Of a DNA stretch of 64,000 nt, positions 49,404-57,978 are shown piece after piece (position 1 is the stretch's first letter; the number at the start of each line of letters is the position of its first letter). Below the pieces are notes generated by a model. It was not told the DNA's origin. It saw only the letters and a program-made list of their open reading frames with translations, and did not search any database. The stretch is from CAYTBN01 sp964542165 (GTDB lineage Bacteria > Myxococcota_A > UBA796 > UBA9615 > CAYRNR01): positions 18,445 through 82,444 of the forward strand of contig CAZITQ010000008.1 of the NCBI GenBank assembly GCA_964542165.1, read 5' to 3'. The position numbers and the translations under genes are program-made.

Positions 49404-50474
49404 ATGCGCATCTTCGTGCCGGTGTTCATCGGGTTACTTCTCCCGTCGTGTGTCGGCGGCGAGATGATCTGCGAGCCCGGCGCCGCCGCGCAGTGCGCCT
49501 GCCTCGACGGCTGGACCGGGGCGAAGGTCTGCCTCGACGACGGGATGGGCTGGAACGACTGCGAGTGCGACGACGGCGGCGGCTCGACGGACGACGACGA
49601 TTCGACCCCGGCCGGCGACGACGACACCGGCTGCGACGACGACACCGATTCCGACGACGACACCACCGAGCCGGAGTCCGCACATTACCGGTTCTCATCC
49701 GACGACGATTGGGTCCAGGTCACGGCGGGCATGGTCCACGCCTGCGGCCGAAACGCGGACGGTCGGGTCAAGTGCTGGGGCAACGTCGGGAATCACTCGG
49801 CGCCTTCAGGAGAGTACGTGCACATCAGCGCCGGGGGGTACCAGACCTGTGGCGTCCGCCCCGAGGGCAGCATCGCCTGCTGGCGCTACGACTGGTCGGA
49901 CCTGAGCAACGTCGCGGGCGATGACTACGTGCTGGCGAGCGCCGGGCGCTACCACGGTTGCGGCTTGCAGGCGGACGGGGGCGTCTTCTGCTGGGGCCAG
50001 GACGGCGACGGACAGGCCACGCCGCCAGAGGGGGAATTCGTCCAGGTCGTGTCCGGTCAGACCCACAGCTGTGGTCTGCGGGCGGGGGGGGAGGTCGCCT
50101 GCTGGGGAGCGGACACCCAGGGTCAGTCCAGCCCGCCCGTTGGGGAGTTCGCGGGGCTCGGCTCCGGCGACTGGCACACCTGCGGGATCCGCGCGGGGAT
50201 CGGATTCGAGTGTTGGGGAGAGTGGGGAATCTCCTCGGAGGGCCCGTTCACGACCATCGACGCCAGTTTCGGGTCCACCTGCGCGACCCGGGCCGACGGC
50301 GCAATCGATTGTGCGGGGGCGAACATGCCGCCGGGGGTACCCCCGCACGGGGGGGTCTTCACCGAGGTGACCGTCGGCGGCGACGCGGACACCAACTTCG
50401 CCTGCGCGCTGCGAAACGACGGGTTCATCGTGTGCTGGGGGCACGACGGGTGGGGGCAGTCGGCGCCCCCCTGA
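49404..50474 (+). CDS. Asp-linker RCC1-repeat lipoprotein
   Basis: The 356-residue lipoprotein has lipobox LLPSC, a short Cys module (CEPGAAAQCACLDGWTGAKV), the Asp-rich spacer DDDDSTPAGDDDT, and about seven RCC1-like blades of about 35 residues, each with a Cys pair of the form HSCGLRAGGEVACWG. Similar Cys spacing is seen in the RCC1 region of the protein encoded at 2995-5763. A G8 tract lies at 50084-50091. GAGGAGG precedes the ATG. It is probably a surface propeller adhesin. Confidence 0.82.
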   Translation: MRIFVPVFIGLLLPSCVGGEMICEPGAAAQCACLDGWTGAKVCLDDGMGWNDCECDDGGGSTDDDDSTPAGDDDTGCDDDTDSDDDTTEPESAHYRFSSDDDWVQVTAGMVHACGRNADGRVKCWGNVGNHSAPSGEYVHISAGGYQTCGVRPEGSIACWRYDWSDLSNVAGDDYVLASAGRYHGCGLQADGGVFCWGQDGDGQATPPEGEFVQVVSGQTHSCGLRAGGEVACWGADTQGQSSPPVGEFAGLGSGDWHTCGIRAGIGFECWGEWGISSEGPFTTIDASFGSTCATRADGAIDCAGANMPPGVPPHGGVFTEVTVGGDADTNFACALRNDGFIVCWGHDGWGQSAPP

Positions 50475-50558
50475 CCGCTCCGTGGCGGCGGACGGCGATA
50501 ATCCGGCGTCCATCTGCGTTCTCCCCCACAGAACCGTACGCGCACGGGGAGGTCAGCG

Positions 50559-52522
50559 ATGCGAGCGTGTTCCGGAGAACGACCGCGGGAGGGGTGCCTG
50601 GTCCCGATCCTGGTGGCGGTTCTGGTCCTCGCCTGCGGCGAGGTCGTGGAGGACGGCGTAGCGCCTGCCGGCGCAGATCCGGCCAAGCTGGAGGCCTACC
50701 TGCTGGCGGAGGACGAATCCAACCACCTGCTGCCACTGCACATGCACGTGGATCCCGACGCCCGTCGCGCCTGGTGCATCTCCCGGTTGCTGGGGACGGT
50801 GGCCCAGATCGACCTGGACACCGCCGAGGTCCTGCAGGTGCTCCCCCGCCATGCCGATTCGGTCAACACCCCCCGGCTGGTGGGCGACGGGCCCGATCGG
50901 TTCTGGCTGGCACGGTCCAGCGATCCCGCGCTGGTGCTCGTGGAGGCCGACACCGGGGCGATGACGCCGGTGGACGTGGGCCTGGAGGCGGCCCGCGCCC
51001 TGCTCCGGCTGGACGACGAGCGGTTGCTCGTCGCGGGTACCCGTTCGAGCGGCGAGGACATGTTGCTGGTACTCGACGGCGACGGCGAGGTGACGGACGA
51101 GCTGGAGCTGGACGGAGCAGCCCTGGGGCTCGAACGGGTCGACGAGGACCGGTTCGCCGTGCTCATGCGGACCGACCACGTCGAGGTCCGGGCCTCCCAC
51201 AGTCTCACCCGCATCGAGTCGTGCCCGGTGCCCTTCGACGTGGCCTCCACGGACAACCACTTCGCGCACCTCTCCACAGGGGACTTCGTGGTCTCCGCGG
51301 ACGTGGGGCTGGGTCTGGCGGTGTGCGGCGGGGGGGGGCGGTGGAGGTCGCGGGAGGCACCGAGAACCGGGCGGTGGTCTCCCTGGGCGACGAGGTCCTG
51401 GTCCTCGACCGGATCGGCGGCGACGAACCGAACTGGGGGGAGATGAGGCGCTACGGGGCCGATCTGACGGAATCGGGCGACGTGTGCAGCACCGGCAAGA
51501 ACAGCGGCTACGGAGGCCTGGACACCGAGACCGGCCTGTTCTGGATGAACTCCGAGGGCTCCACCGAGGTCTGGGCCATCGACGCAGAGACGGCCGAGGT
51601 GGTCCACCGGGTGCCCACGGGGGTGCACGTGGAGTCCGTGGCCCTGGACCCGGACCGGCCGGGGTGGGTCGTGGTCAGCGGACGCCTCTCCGACACCCTC
51701 TACCGGGTCGACCTCGCCACGGGTGAGACCGTGACCGCCGACCTGGACTTCCACTGGCCGGTGCGGCCGGTGGTCCACCGGGGGAGCCTTTGGGTTCTCG
51801 ACCACCTGGAGGGCGTTGTCCACGAGCTCGATGTCGAGACTCTGGCGCCCGTCTCCATCCTGGATCTCGGTGAGGGCGCGGACCGCTCCCTGACCCTGGC
51901 CGACGCGGCCCTCCACCCCGAGCGTGGAACCCTGTTCGTCGCCCTGGGTGGCGCCAACGTCCTGCTGGAGGTCGACCTGGATGAAGGAGCGGTGCGGGGA
52001 CACTGGGAGCTCGGTGGAGAGGTGCTGGACCGGGACGAGGCGGGACGCCTGGAGGTCCTTGTCCGCGGCGACGAGGTGCTCACGGTCCGGACCGCCGACG
52101 GCCGGATCACCCGGGTCGATCCGGACCTCGCCGAACCCCTGGCCACCGCCGCACCGGTCATGGACCTGCTACCTGGCCAGACGCGCCTCCAGCTCGCCGC
52201 CCTGTCCGCCAACGGAGCCCTGCTCTACGTCGGCGGTTTCGCCATCGACGTGGCCACCCTGGATCGAAAGCCCGGGAGGGACCGGGACTGGACGTTCGCC
52301 ATCACCCAGCACGGCGACACCTGGCTCGCCTGGCGGGGCGACGACGCGATGATCCTGCTGGTGGACGACGAGGGGGCGGTGCTCCGGACCCTCGCGACGG
52401 ACATCCCCCCCGGTGGAGCCCAGGCTCCGGAGTTCCTCTGGGCGCCGGAGTGGGAGAGCCGGCTGGTGTACACGGACTTGCGGCGGGCTGGGGTGGTGGC
52501 GCTGCCGATCCGGATGGAATGA
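50559..52522 (+). pseudogene. Beta-propeller lipoprotein, frame broken at a G9 tract
   Basis: The first 257 codons (50559 to about 51330) encode a lipobox-like leader (VAVLVLACGE) and propeller blades (YLLAEDESNHLLPLHMHVDP, VDVGLEAARALLRLDDERLL). The frame then changes at a run of nine G (51330-51338), and the matching continuation (VEVAGGTENRAVVSLGDEVL and on to VVALPIRME) lies in the -1 frame up to 52522. One extra G would give a single 654-codon gene. Causes could be tract-length error, phase variation or decay. Either side is propeller-like (YVTN/NHL type). Confidence 0.75.
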
Positions 52523-52542
52523 GAGGCTGGCGCCGGGGCGGC

Positions 52543-53223
52543 TCACCACCCCCACGGGGGAAACTCGACGCAGAACGCGGCACCCGTGTGATCGTCGATG
52601 GCGCAGTACCACAGCTCCAGGTCGAAGCCGGCCTCCTCGCACACGAACATCGTCTTGTCGTTGGCCGGCGGCCAGACGCCGTGATAGTCGAGATCCAACT
52701 CCCACAGGTCCCAGAATCCGTTGCCCGGATCCCAGCCGAAGTTGGCGTTGTCCAGGTACCAGCCGGGCCGTAGGACGCCGTTGTTGTCGCATGGATCCCC
52801 GGTGACGGGGTCGAAGCCCTCGCAGTAGTCGGTGTGAAGCGACCACAGCTCGACCCAGGCGTCGGCCGCCCAGCCCGACATCCGCATGCGGAAGCCGAAG
52901 CTGCCCTGGCCGCCGGCGGGATCGTCCATCGGGACCGTGGCCGTGCAGGTGGACTCGAGGAAGGCGTTGGCCACGTCGATCTCGCCCTCGTAGGGGGGGA
53001 CGGAGTCGTCATCGTCGCCGGTGGCGTCGTCGTCTCCCGTGGCGTCGTCGTCTCCTGCGGTGGTGTCGTCGTCGCCAGCGGTGGTGTCGTCGTCATCGCC
53101 CACCGAGGTGTCGTCGTCCCCCGGTGGAGCGGCGGTGGTGTCGTCGTCGTCCCCACCCGTGCCGCAGCCGAGGATCAGCCCCCCGACGGCGACGGCGATC
53201 CAGCGGCGCGAAGAGCTGTCCAT
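52543..53223 (-). CDS. Asp-linker lipoprotein, unknown
   Basis: The 226-residue lipoprotein (lipobox LILGC) has about 45 residues of alternating DDD(T/A) units, the longest spacer of this type here. The mature domain is aromatic-rich (GSFGFRMRMSGWAADAWVEL, FWDLWELDLDYHGVWP) with paired cysteines, e.g. DYCEGFDPVTGDPCDN and MFVCEEAGFDLELWYC. No family is recognised. It is convergent with the broken propeller gene, 20 nt apart. Confidence 0.72.
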   Translation of the reverse strand: MDSSSRRWIAVAVGGLILGCGTGGDDDDTTAAPPGDDDTSVGDDDDTTAGDDDTTAGDDDATGDDDATGDDDDSVPPYEGEIDVANAFLESTCTATVPMDDPAGGQGSFGFRMRMSGWAADAWVELWSLHTDYCEGFDPVTGDPCDNNGVLRPGWYLDNANFGWDPGNGFWDLWELDLDYHGVWPPANDKTMFVCEEAGFDLELWYCAIDDHTGAAFCVEFPPWGW

Positions 53224-53283
53224 GTGCGTCCTCCCGGGATCATTGTCCCAGGAGGGGCTGCTGCAGATCCAAGGGAAAGGTCG

Positions 53284-53490
53284 TCAGGCCGCCGAGGACG
53301 AACGCCCGATGGCGTCCTCGTCCGCCACGCGCCCGTCGGCGGAGCGGACCTGGTACCAGGTGCAGCGGCTGCAGAAGTGGATGCCGATGCCCGAGGCGGT
53401 GGCATCGCCGCGGACGGGGGATCCGCACACGGGGCAGATCTCGTCCGGAGGGTGGGTCTCGTCTCTCTTCCGTCCGGCGTCGACTGACAT
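53284..53490 (-). CDS. Small zinc-ribbon-like protein
   Basis: The 68-residue protein has two knuckles, CPVC (19-22) and CSRC (40-43), consistent with a single zinc ribbon. It has no signal peptide. GAGGCGGGAG lies just before the ATG. It heads a region in which other proteins also have zinc knuckles (54404-56236), which may hint at a functional link. Confidence 0.7.
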   Translation of the reverse strand: MSVDAGRKRDETHPPDEICPVCGSPVRGDATASGIGIHFCSRCTWYQVRSADGRVADEDAIGRSSSAA

Positions 53491-53564
53491 CTCCCGCCTC
53501 CTCGTGGTCCGGACTACGCTTCTAGAGGTTCCAACCTTACAGACACCTGGAGGGTAAAAAGGTT

Positions 53565-54374
53565 TCAACCAAAGAGGCGGCGTAGGAGGCTGGGAGGGGC
53601 CTTTTCGTACTGCACGAGGCGCCCCGAAAGCCAGAACACGCCCTGGACCAGGCCGCCCTCCGGGATGCCGCTCGGGAGCAGTTCGCGGTCTGCGACCACG
53701 TCGAGGATCCCACCGAGGGTCTCGACCTCGGCCCACAGGAAACGGTGGCCGGTGAGGCCGTTGCGGCGCTCCTCGGAGCGGCGGACGTGGCCGGAGAGCA
53801 GGGCACTCGCCTTCGGCGGGGCCTCGTCCTCCTCGTCCTCTTCGTCTTCCCCTTCGCCGGAGAACAGGCCGATGGGGATGAACGACCGGGACGCCATCGG
53901 CATCTCGGGATCCTGACCTGCCTCGAAGGACGCCTCGTCGGCGAAGACCTCGATCTCGTGGGCGAACGCGGCGATCTGGGCCCGGGCCGGGCTCGGCAGC
54001 GCGACCTTGCCGTAGCTCGCCGCGTCGGGGCAGTCGAAGACGAAGGGGTAGAGGCCGGTTCCGGGGCTCTCCGGGTCGGGATCCGCCCAGGCGTGGAAGG
54101 CCCCGTCCAGGGGCGAGTCGTCGGGCTCGCGCAGGGCTTCGGTCAGCCCGACACGGACCTCGCTGGTCCCCGAGAAGTGGGGGACCATCCCGATGACCAT
54201 CTCCAGCCAGTTCACCTGGACCCACAGCTCGGCACCCGACGGATCCGCCCAGCGCACGTAGCGCTTGCGGCCCACCGGGATCTCTTCGCCTTCCTCCATC
54301 CCCCGTTCGGCCAGGTCCACGAACTCCTGGTCCGTATCCACCGAAAAGCCGATGGTCGACAGGTGGCTGGCCAA
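53565..54374 (-). CDS. Hypothetical cytosolic protein
   Basis: The 269-residue protein has no signal peptide or membrane segment. Features are an N-terminal LSTIGFSVDTDQEFVDLAER, a mixed alpha/beta core (KRYVRWADPSGAELWVQVNW), an acidic run (GEGEDEEDEEDEAPPK, about 170-185) and a C-terminal HRFLWAEVETLGGILDVVAD. The start is a TTG at 54374 with AGGAGG 9 nt upstream; no ATG is in frame nearby. The family is unknown. Confidence 0.65.
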   Translation of the reverse strand: MASHLSTIGFSVDTDQEFVDLAERGMEEGEEIPVGRKRYVRWADPSGAELWVQVNWLEMVIGMVPHFSGTSEVRVGLTEALREPDDSPLDGAFHAWADPDPESPGTGLYPFVFDCPDAASYGKVALPSPARAQIAAFAHEIEVFADEASFEAGQDPEMPMASRSFIPIGLFSGEGEDEEDEEDEAPPKASALLSGHVRRSEERRNGLTGHRFLWAEVETLGGILDVVADRELLPSGIPEGGLVQGVFWLSGRLVQYEKAPPSLLRRLFG

Positions 54375-54403
54375 CGGAACCGTCCTCCTTCCCTCCTCGC
54401 AGA

Positions 54404-56236
54404 TCAGCTGCGGAACGCGACCACGTACAGCAGGGCAAGTCCGAACACGACCGCCAGGATCACCGCCGCGATGGCCCAGGTGGGAGCGGGTGATCTTCCG
54501 GGGGCGTCGTCGCCCGGCCCTTGCGATTGAGCGGACCTCGGGTCGGCCCCGGACGGTCCTCCGCCGAGGGGTCGGAGCGTGAACTCCCCGCTCGATTCCT
54601 CGGGCTCGTCGAGGCTCAGTCCGGCCGCCGCCAGCTCCTGGGCCCGCTGCCTTTGGTGGAACGCGTGCAGGCAGCGCTGCCCCGCCTCCTGGTCCCGGGC
54701 GAAGCGCTGGGTGCCGTCGGGGGCGAGGGCGTGGAGTCGGCTGGAGCCCTGCAGCCAGACACTGCCGCCGGGGGAGACCGCGACGCGGTTGTCGTCGTCG
54801 GTGGGGTAGCCGTCCCGTTCCCCCTCGGCGAGGACCTCTGCCTGGCCACCCTCGGCCGGCCAGCGGCGGAGGAACCCCCGGGTGAAGTTCTCGAGCTCGA
54901 ACAGAGTGCCCGCCGCGTCCACGGCCGGGCGGACCTCGGGGGGCGTCTCCACCTCGAAGCGCCGAACGAGGTGGCCGTCGCGGGCGTAGCCGTACACCCG
55001 CGACGAGCCCTTGAGGTAGGTGAGGCCGTCCCAGCCCACCGCGACGCGGTTCCACTCCCGGTCACCCAGCGCCTCGTCGTCCACCCGCGCGGGTCGCTCT
55101 TCTCCGATGACCGCGGTCGGAATCGGGCCGGAATCCCACAGATCGACCTCGTGACCGTCGGGTCCGAATCGCCGGATCCGATCGCCGCGGATGGTCAACA
55201 GGGTGCCGTCGGTGTCCATGGCCAGATCGCGCCAGCGCCCCAGCCGCTCGCCCGCGGGCAGGTCGCGCGCCACGACGTGGAGGTCCCCGAGGTCGGAGCC
55301 GTCCACCGAGGAGAGCACGTGCAGCGGCTCGACATCGCGGCGTGAGATCAGGAGTCGGCCGTCCCCGGTGACCGCCAGCCGGGCGTTGTTGTCCAGCAGC
55401 CCGGGAGCGTCCAGTACGCAGTGCCGGATCCAGCGCGGCTGGAAGTCCCCGTCCGCGGACCAGACCATGTACTGCTCGTCCACCCCCGCGCCGGGTTCCA
55501 GGCAGACCACGTAGAGGTTCTCTTCGCGGTCGACGGTCATGTCGGCCACGCAATACAGCGGCGGGACGCCCAGGTCCGCTCCCGCGTCCTGCGCCACGGG
55601 CGGCCCCGTCAGGAACCACCGCCGGACGACCGGCGCGCTCGAGCCGTAGATGAAGCTGTCCGGGATCCAGGCGTGGGCATGGCAGTAGGGGCACTCCAGG
55701 GCCCGCTCCTGGCCGTCGAAGGGGAGGGGGGCCCCGCAGCCGGGACAGGGGAACCCGCGGGCCTCCCCTCCATCCCCGTCCCCCTCGACGCCCCGGTCCT
55801 CCCCCAGCAGGTGGGTGACGCCGGGCAGGGCCTTGCGGCCGAGCCAGCGGGGTGGCTTGCGGACACCCATCGGGTACCCGCAACCGCCGCACACGACGGT
55901 GTCCGTGTTCGAGAGGACGTCCGCCTCGTCGGGGGTGAGGGCGGTCCGACAGGCGGGGCAGTGGAGCGGTGTGCGCGTGACCACCAGCCGGAAGGGGTGC
56001 TGCTTCACCTTGATCGGGTGGTCGTGGCCCTCGTTGGGCCCCAGGGCACGACCCTGCAGGACCGCCCCCCGCAACAGGGCCTCCCACACCGCACGGTCCA
56101 TCGGGAGCGGCCGGACACAGGAGGGGCACCGGTGCTCGCGTTCCAGGGTGTTCAGGGGGATCGGTTGACCGCAGGCCGGGCAGTCGGTCCGAAGCTCCAC
56201 CGCCAGGGCGAGGGGAGCCGGGCCCGGATCCGTCAT
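54404..56236 (-). CDS. Multi-zinc-ribbon, propeller-type membrane protein
   Basis: The 610-residue protein begins with several zinc knuckles: CPACGQP and CPSCVRP (19-40), CPACRTA and CGGCGYP (about 93-122), and CPGCGAP and CPYCHAH (about 163-184). A propeller-like middle follows (LAVTGDGRLLISRRDVEPLH, RFGPDGHEVDLWDSG), and a Pro/Asp-rich segment leads to one C-terminal helix (WAIAAVILAVVFGLALLYVV). The layout is unusual: zinc sensor, propeller and tail anchor. It overlaps the upstream FGE-like lipoprotein gene by 4 nt. Confidence 0.75.
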   Translation of the reverse strand: MTDPGPAPLALAVELRTDCPACGQPIPLNTLEREHRCPSCVRPLPMDRAVWEALLRGAVLQGRALGPNEGHDHPIKVKQHPFRLVVTRTPLHCPACRTALTPDEADVLSNTDTVVCGGCGYPMGVRKPPRWLGRKALPGVTHLLGEDRGVEGDGDGGEARGFPCPGCGAPLPFDGQERALECPYCHAHAWIPDSFIYGSSAPVVRRWFLTGPPVAQDAGADLGVPPLYCVADMTVDREENLYVVCLEPGAGVDEQYMVWSADGDFQPRWIRHCVLDAPGLLDNNARLAVTGDGRLLISRRDVEPLHVLSSVDGSDLGDLHVVARDLPAGERLGRWRDLAMDTDGTLLTIRGDRIRRFGPDGHEVDLWDSGPIPTAVIGEERPARVDDEALGDREWNRVAVGWDGLTYLKGSSRVYGYARDGHLVRRFEVETPPEVRPAVDAAGTLFELENFTRGFLRRWPAEGGQAEVLAEGERDGYPTDDDNRVAVSPGGSVWLQGSSRLHALAPDGTQRFARDQEAGQRCLHAFHQRQRAQELAAAGLSLDEPEESSGEFTLRPLGGGPSGADPRSAQSQGPGDDAPGRSPAPTWAIAAVILAVVFGLALLYVVAFRS

Positions 56237-57144
56237 TCGGGTGTCCTCGCGCAGCGGAATCCCAGGCCCGGGATGGACGTGTCCGGCTCGGCCCAGTCGC
56301 GGAAGGTGTTCGTCAGGTTATCGGCCTCGTTGCCGGAGCTGCCACCGCGGGTGACCGGGTTGGGGGTTCCTCCGTCCTCCCACACCGAGCCGTCCTGAGG
56401 CGCCCCCACGTAGCTGTCGTGGTACAGGTCCGCGACCCACTCCCAGACGTTGCCCGCCATGTCGCACAGATCGTGGTCCGTGTCGCCGGCCGGGCTGCGG
56501 CTGCAGACCTCCCAGCTCATGGAGGTGCCGCAGCCGTTCCCACCCCCGGCCGGGTCGTCCATCACGGCCCGGTCGCAGGTGGCCGGCTCGTCCCCCCAGG
56601 GGTAGAGCACCACCGCTCCGCGGCTGCGGGCCGCGAACTCCCACTCCGCCTCGCTGGGCAGCCGAGCACCGAGCCACTTGCAGTAGTCGGCGGCCTGGGT
56701 CCAGGTCACGCAGTTGACGGGGTACTGCTCTCGGTCGGCCACGTACCAGTGGCACCACTCGTCGTTCTCGCTGGGCGCCGAGCAGGTGCCGTCGTCCACG
56801 CACCCCCGGTACTGTTCCACCGTCACCTCGGTGCCGTGGATCTCGAAGTCTGCCACGGTGACCAGATGGACCGGTTGCTCGTTGGCTTCCCCGGTGTCGC
56901 TGCCCATCTCGTAGCTGCGACCGGCCAGCGAGACCCACGGCGGGGGCGAGGTCACGGTGTCGTCGTCGCCGGTGTCGTCGTCGCCGGTGTCGTCGTCGTC
57001 GCCGGTGGTGTCGTCGTCCCCCGTTGCGTCGTCGTCGCCCGCGGTCGTGTCGTCGTCGAGTCCCGGTGGCGGCCAGTCCGGGAGACAGGAGCCCCAGCAC
57101 AGACTCGCGGTGAGCGCAGCGATGGTTGGAAGACGCCTCCCCAT
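56233..57144 (-). CDS. FGE-sulfatase-like (SUMF1) lipoprotein
   Basis: The 303-residue lipoprotein (lipobox CWGSC) has a long DDD(T/A) spacer followed by a SUMF1/FGE domain: YEMGSDTGEANEQPVHLVTV, FEIHGTEVTVEQYRGCVDDG, VNCVTWTQAADYCKWLGARL, PSEAEWEFAARSRG, LCDMAGNVWEWVADLYHDSY and GLGFRCARTP. The copper-Cys pair of true formylglycine-generating enzymes is not seen, so it may be a nonenzymatic or different oxidoreductase member. No sulfatase is nearby. The 4-nt overlap with the zinc-ribbon/propeller gene indicates translational coupling. Confidence 0.85.
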   Translation of the reverse strand: MGRRLPTIAALTASLCWGSCLPDWPPPGLDDDTTAGDDDATGDDDTTGDDDDTGDDDTGDDDTVTSPPPWVSLAGRSYEMGSDTGEANEQPVHLVTVADFEIHGTEVTVEQYRGCVDDGTCSAPSENDEWCHWYVADREQYPVNCVTWTQAADYCKWLGARLPSEAEWEFAARSRGAVVLYPWGDEPATCDRAVMDDPAGGGNGCGTSMSWEVCSRSPAGDTDHDLCDMAGNVWEWVADLYHDSYVGAPQDGSVWEDGGTPNPVTRGGSSGNEADNLTNTFRDWAEPDTSIPGLGFRCARTPE

Positions 57145-57260
57145 GGGTCAAGGGTGCCACTTCGGACCAGGTTCGGCCAGGGACGGATTCGCGGCCTACG
57201 GGGCGGTGTCAAAGGAGTAGAATGACCTCGCCGCCGAGGGGGCGGTGGGGCGAGGTGCCG

Positions 57261-57977
57261 ATGTCCGGGAAATCCAGGACGCCGTGGTTGCTGGCCGCCG
57301 GAACGCTCGGGGTGGGGTGCGTCGTGGTGCTGGCCGTGGTCGTCGCCATCCTCGTCGTGCCCGCCTGGCTGGCCAAGCGGGCGGCGGACGAGATCACCGA
57401 GCTGGTCGTGGAGGCCGGGGACGAGCTGACCGCCGCCCGTTGCCCGGACGGATCGTCGGTGTTCATGAACTGGGAGGGGGAGTACCCGGGACCCGTGGTG
57501 TCGGTGACCCGGGAGGTGCAGCTCATGGGCCGGGGCGAGCCCTGCCAGGAGGAGGCCTCCATCTCCTGCGCCGTGCCCTCGGGCCTCTACCACCCCTGGG
57601 GGGACAAGGGCGCCGGATTCGCCACCGTGCGCGGGGTCGACCGCTATCGCGCCTCGGTGGACCGCAAGCTGTGGGACGGGGAGGTCACCGCCGGCGACGA
57701 GGTCGAGGTCATCGGGTACTTCGGCGAGGGGTTCTGCCTGTTCCGCGTCGGCGGGCAGGAGATGCAGGGGGAGTGCCCGGGGGTGGGGCCGGACGACGGC
57801 TTCGTGGAGATCCCCACCCCGGAGGTGACCCCGATCCAGGCGTTCCAGGTCCGCTGCAACAACGGCGTCAAGGCCTGGATCGACGTGGGCGACGCCCTGT
57901 TCGAGACCGAGGGGGTCCAGCGTGGCGCGATCACCGGCTACGGCGAGGTGGCGGCCAGCGGCGACAGCGTGATCTGA
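57261..57977 (+). CDS. Single-pass membrane protein, unknown
   Basis: The 238-residue protein has one N-terminal helix (LAAGTLGVGCVVVLAVVVAILVV) and an extracytoplasmic part with Cys pairs (AARCPDGSSV, EPCQEEASISCAVPSG, GFCLFRV, GECPGVG, VRCNNG). It contains OB-like strands (GDEVEVIGYFGEGFCLFRVG). No family is recognised. The ATG at 57261 has GAGGTG before it; an upstream ATG would add only a low-complexity extension. Confidence 0.7.
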   Translation: MSGKSRTPWLLAAGTLGVGCVVVLAVVVAILVVPAWLAKRAADEITELVVEAGDELTAARCPDGSSVFMNWEGEYPGPVVSVTREVQLMGRGEPCQEEASISCAVPSGLYHPWGDKGAGFATVRGVDRYRASVDRKLWDGEVTAGDEVEVIGYFGEGFCLFRVGGQEMQGECPGVGPDDGFVEIPTPEVTPIQAFQVRCNNGVKAWIDVGDALFETEGVQRGAITGYGEVAASGDSVI

Positions 57978-57978
57978 C

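Noticed and set aside
56233..57144. True formylglycine-generating enzyme
   Set aside because: The copper-binding Cys pair is not seen and there is no sulfatase in the window.
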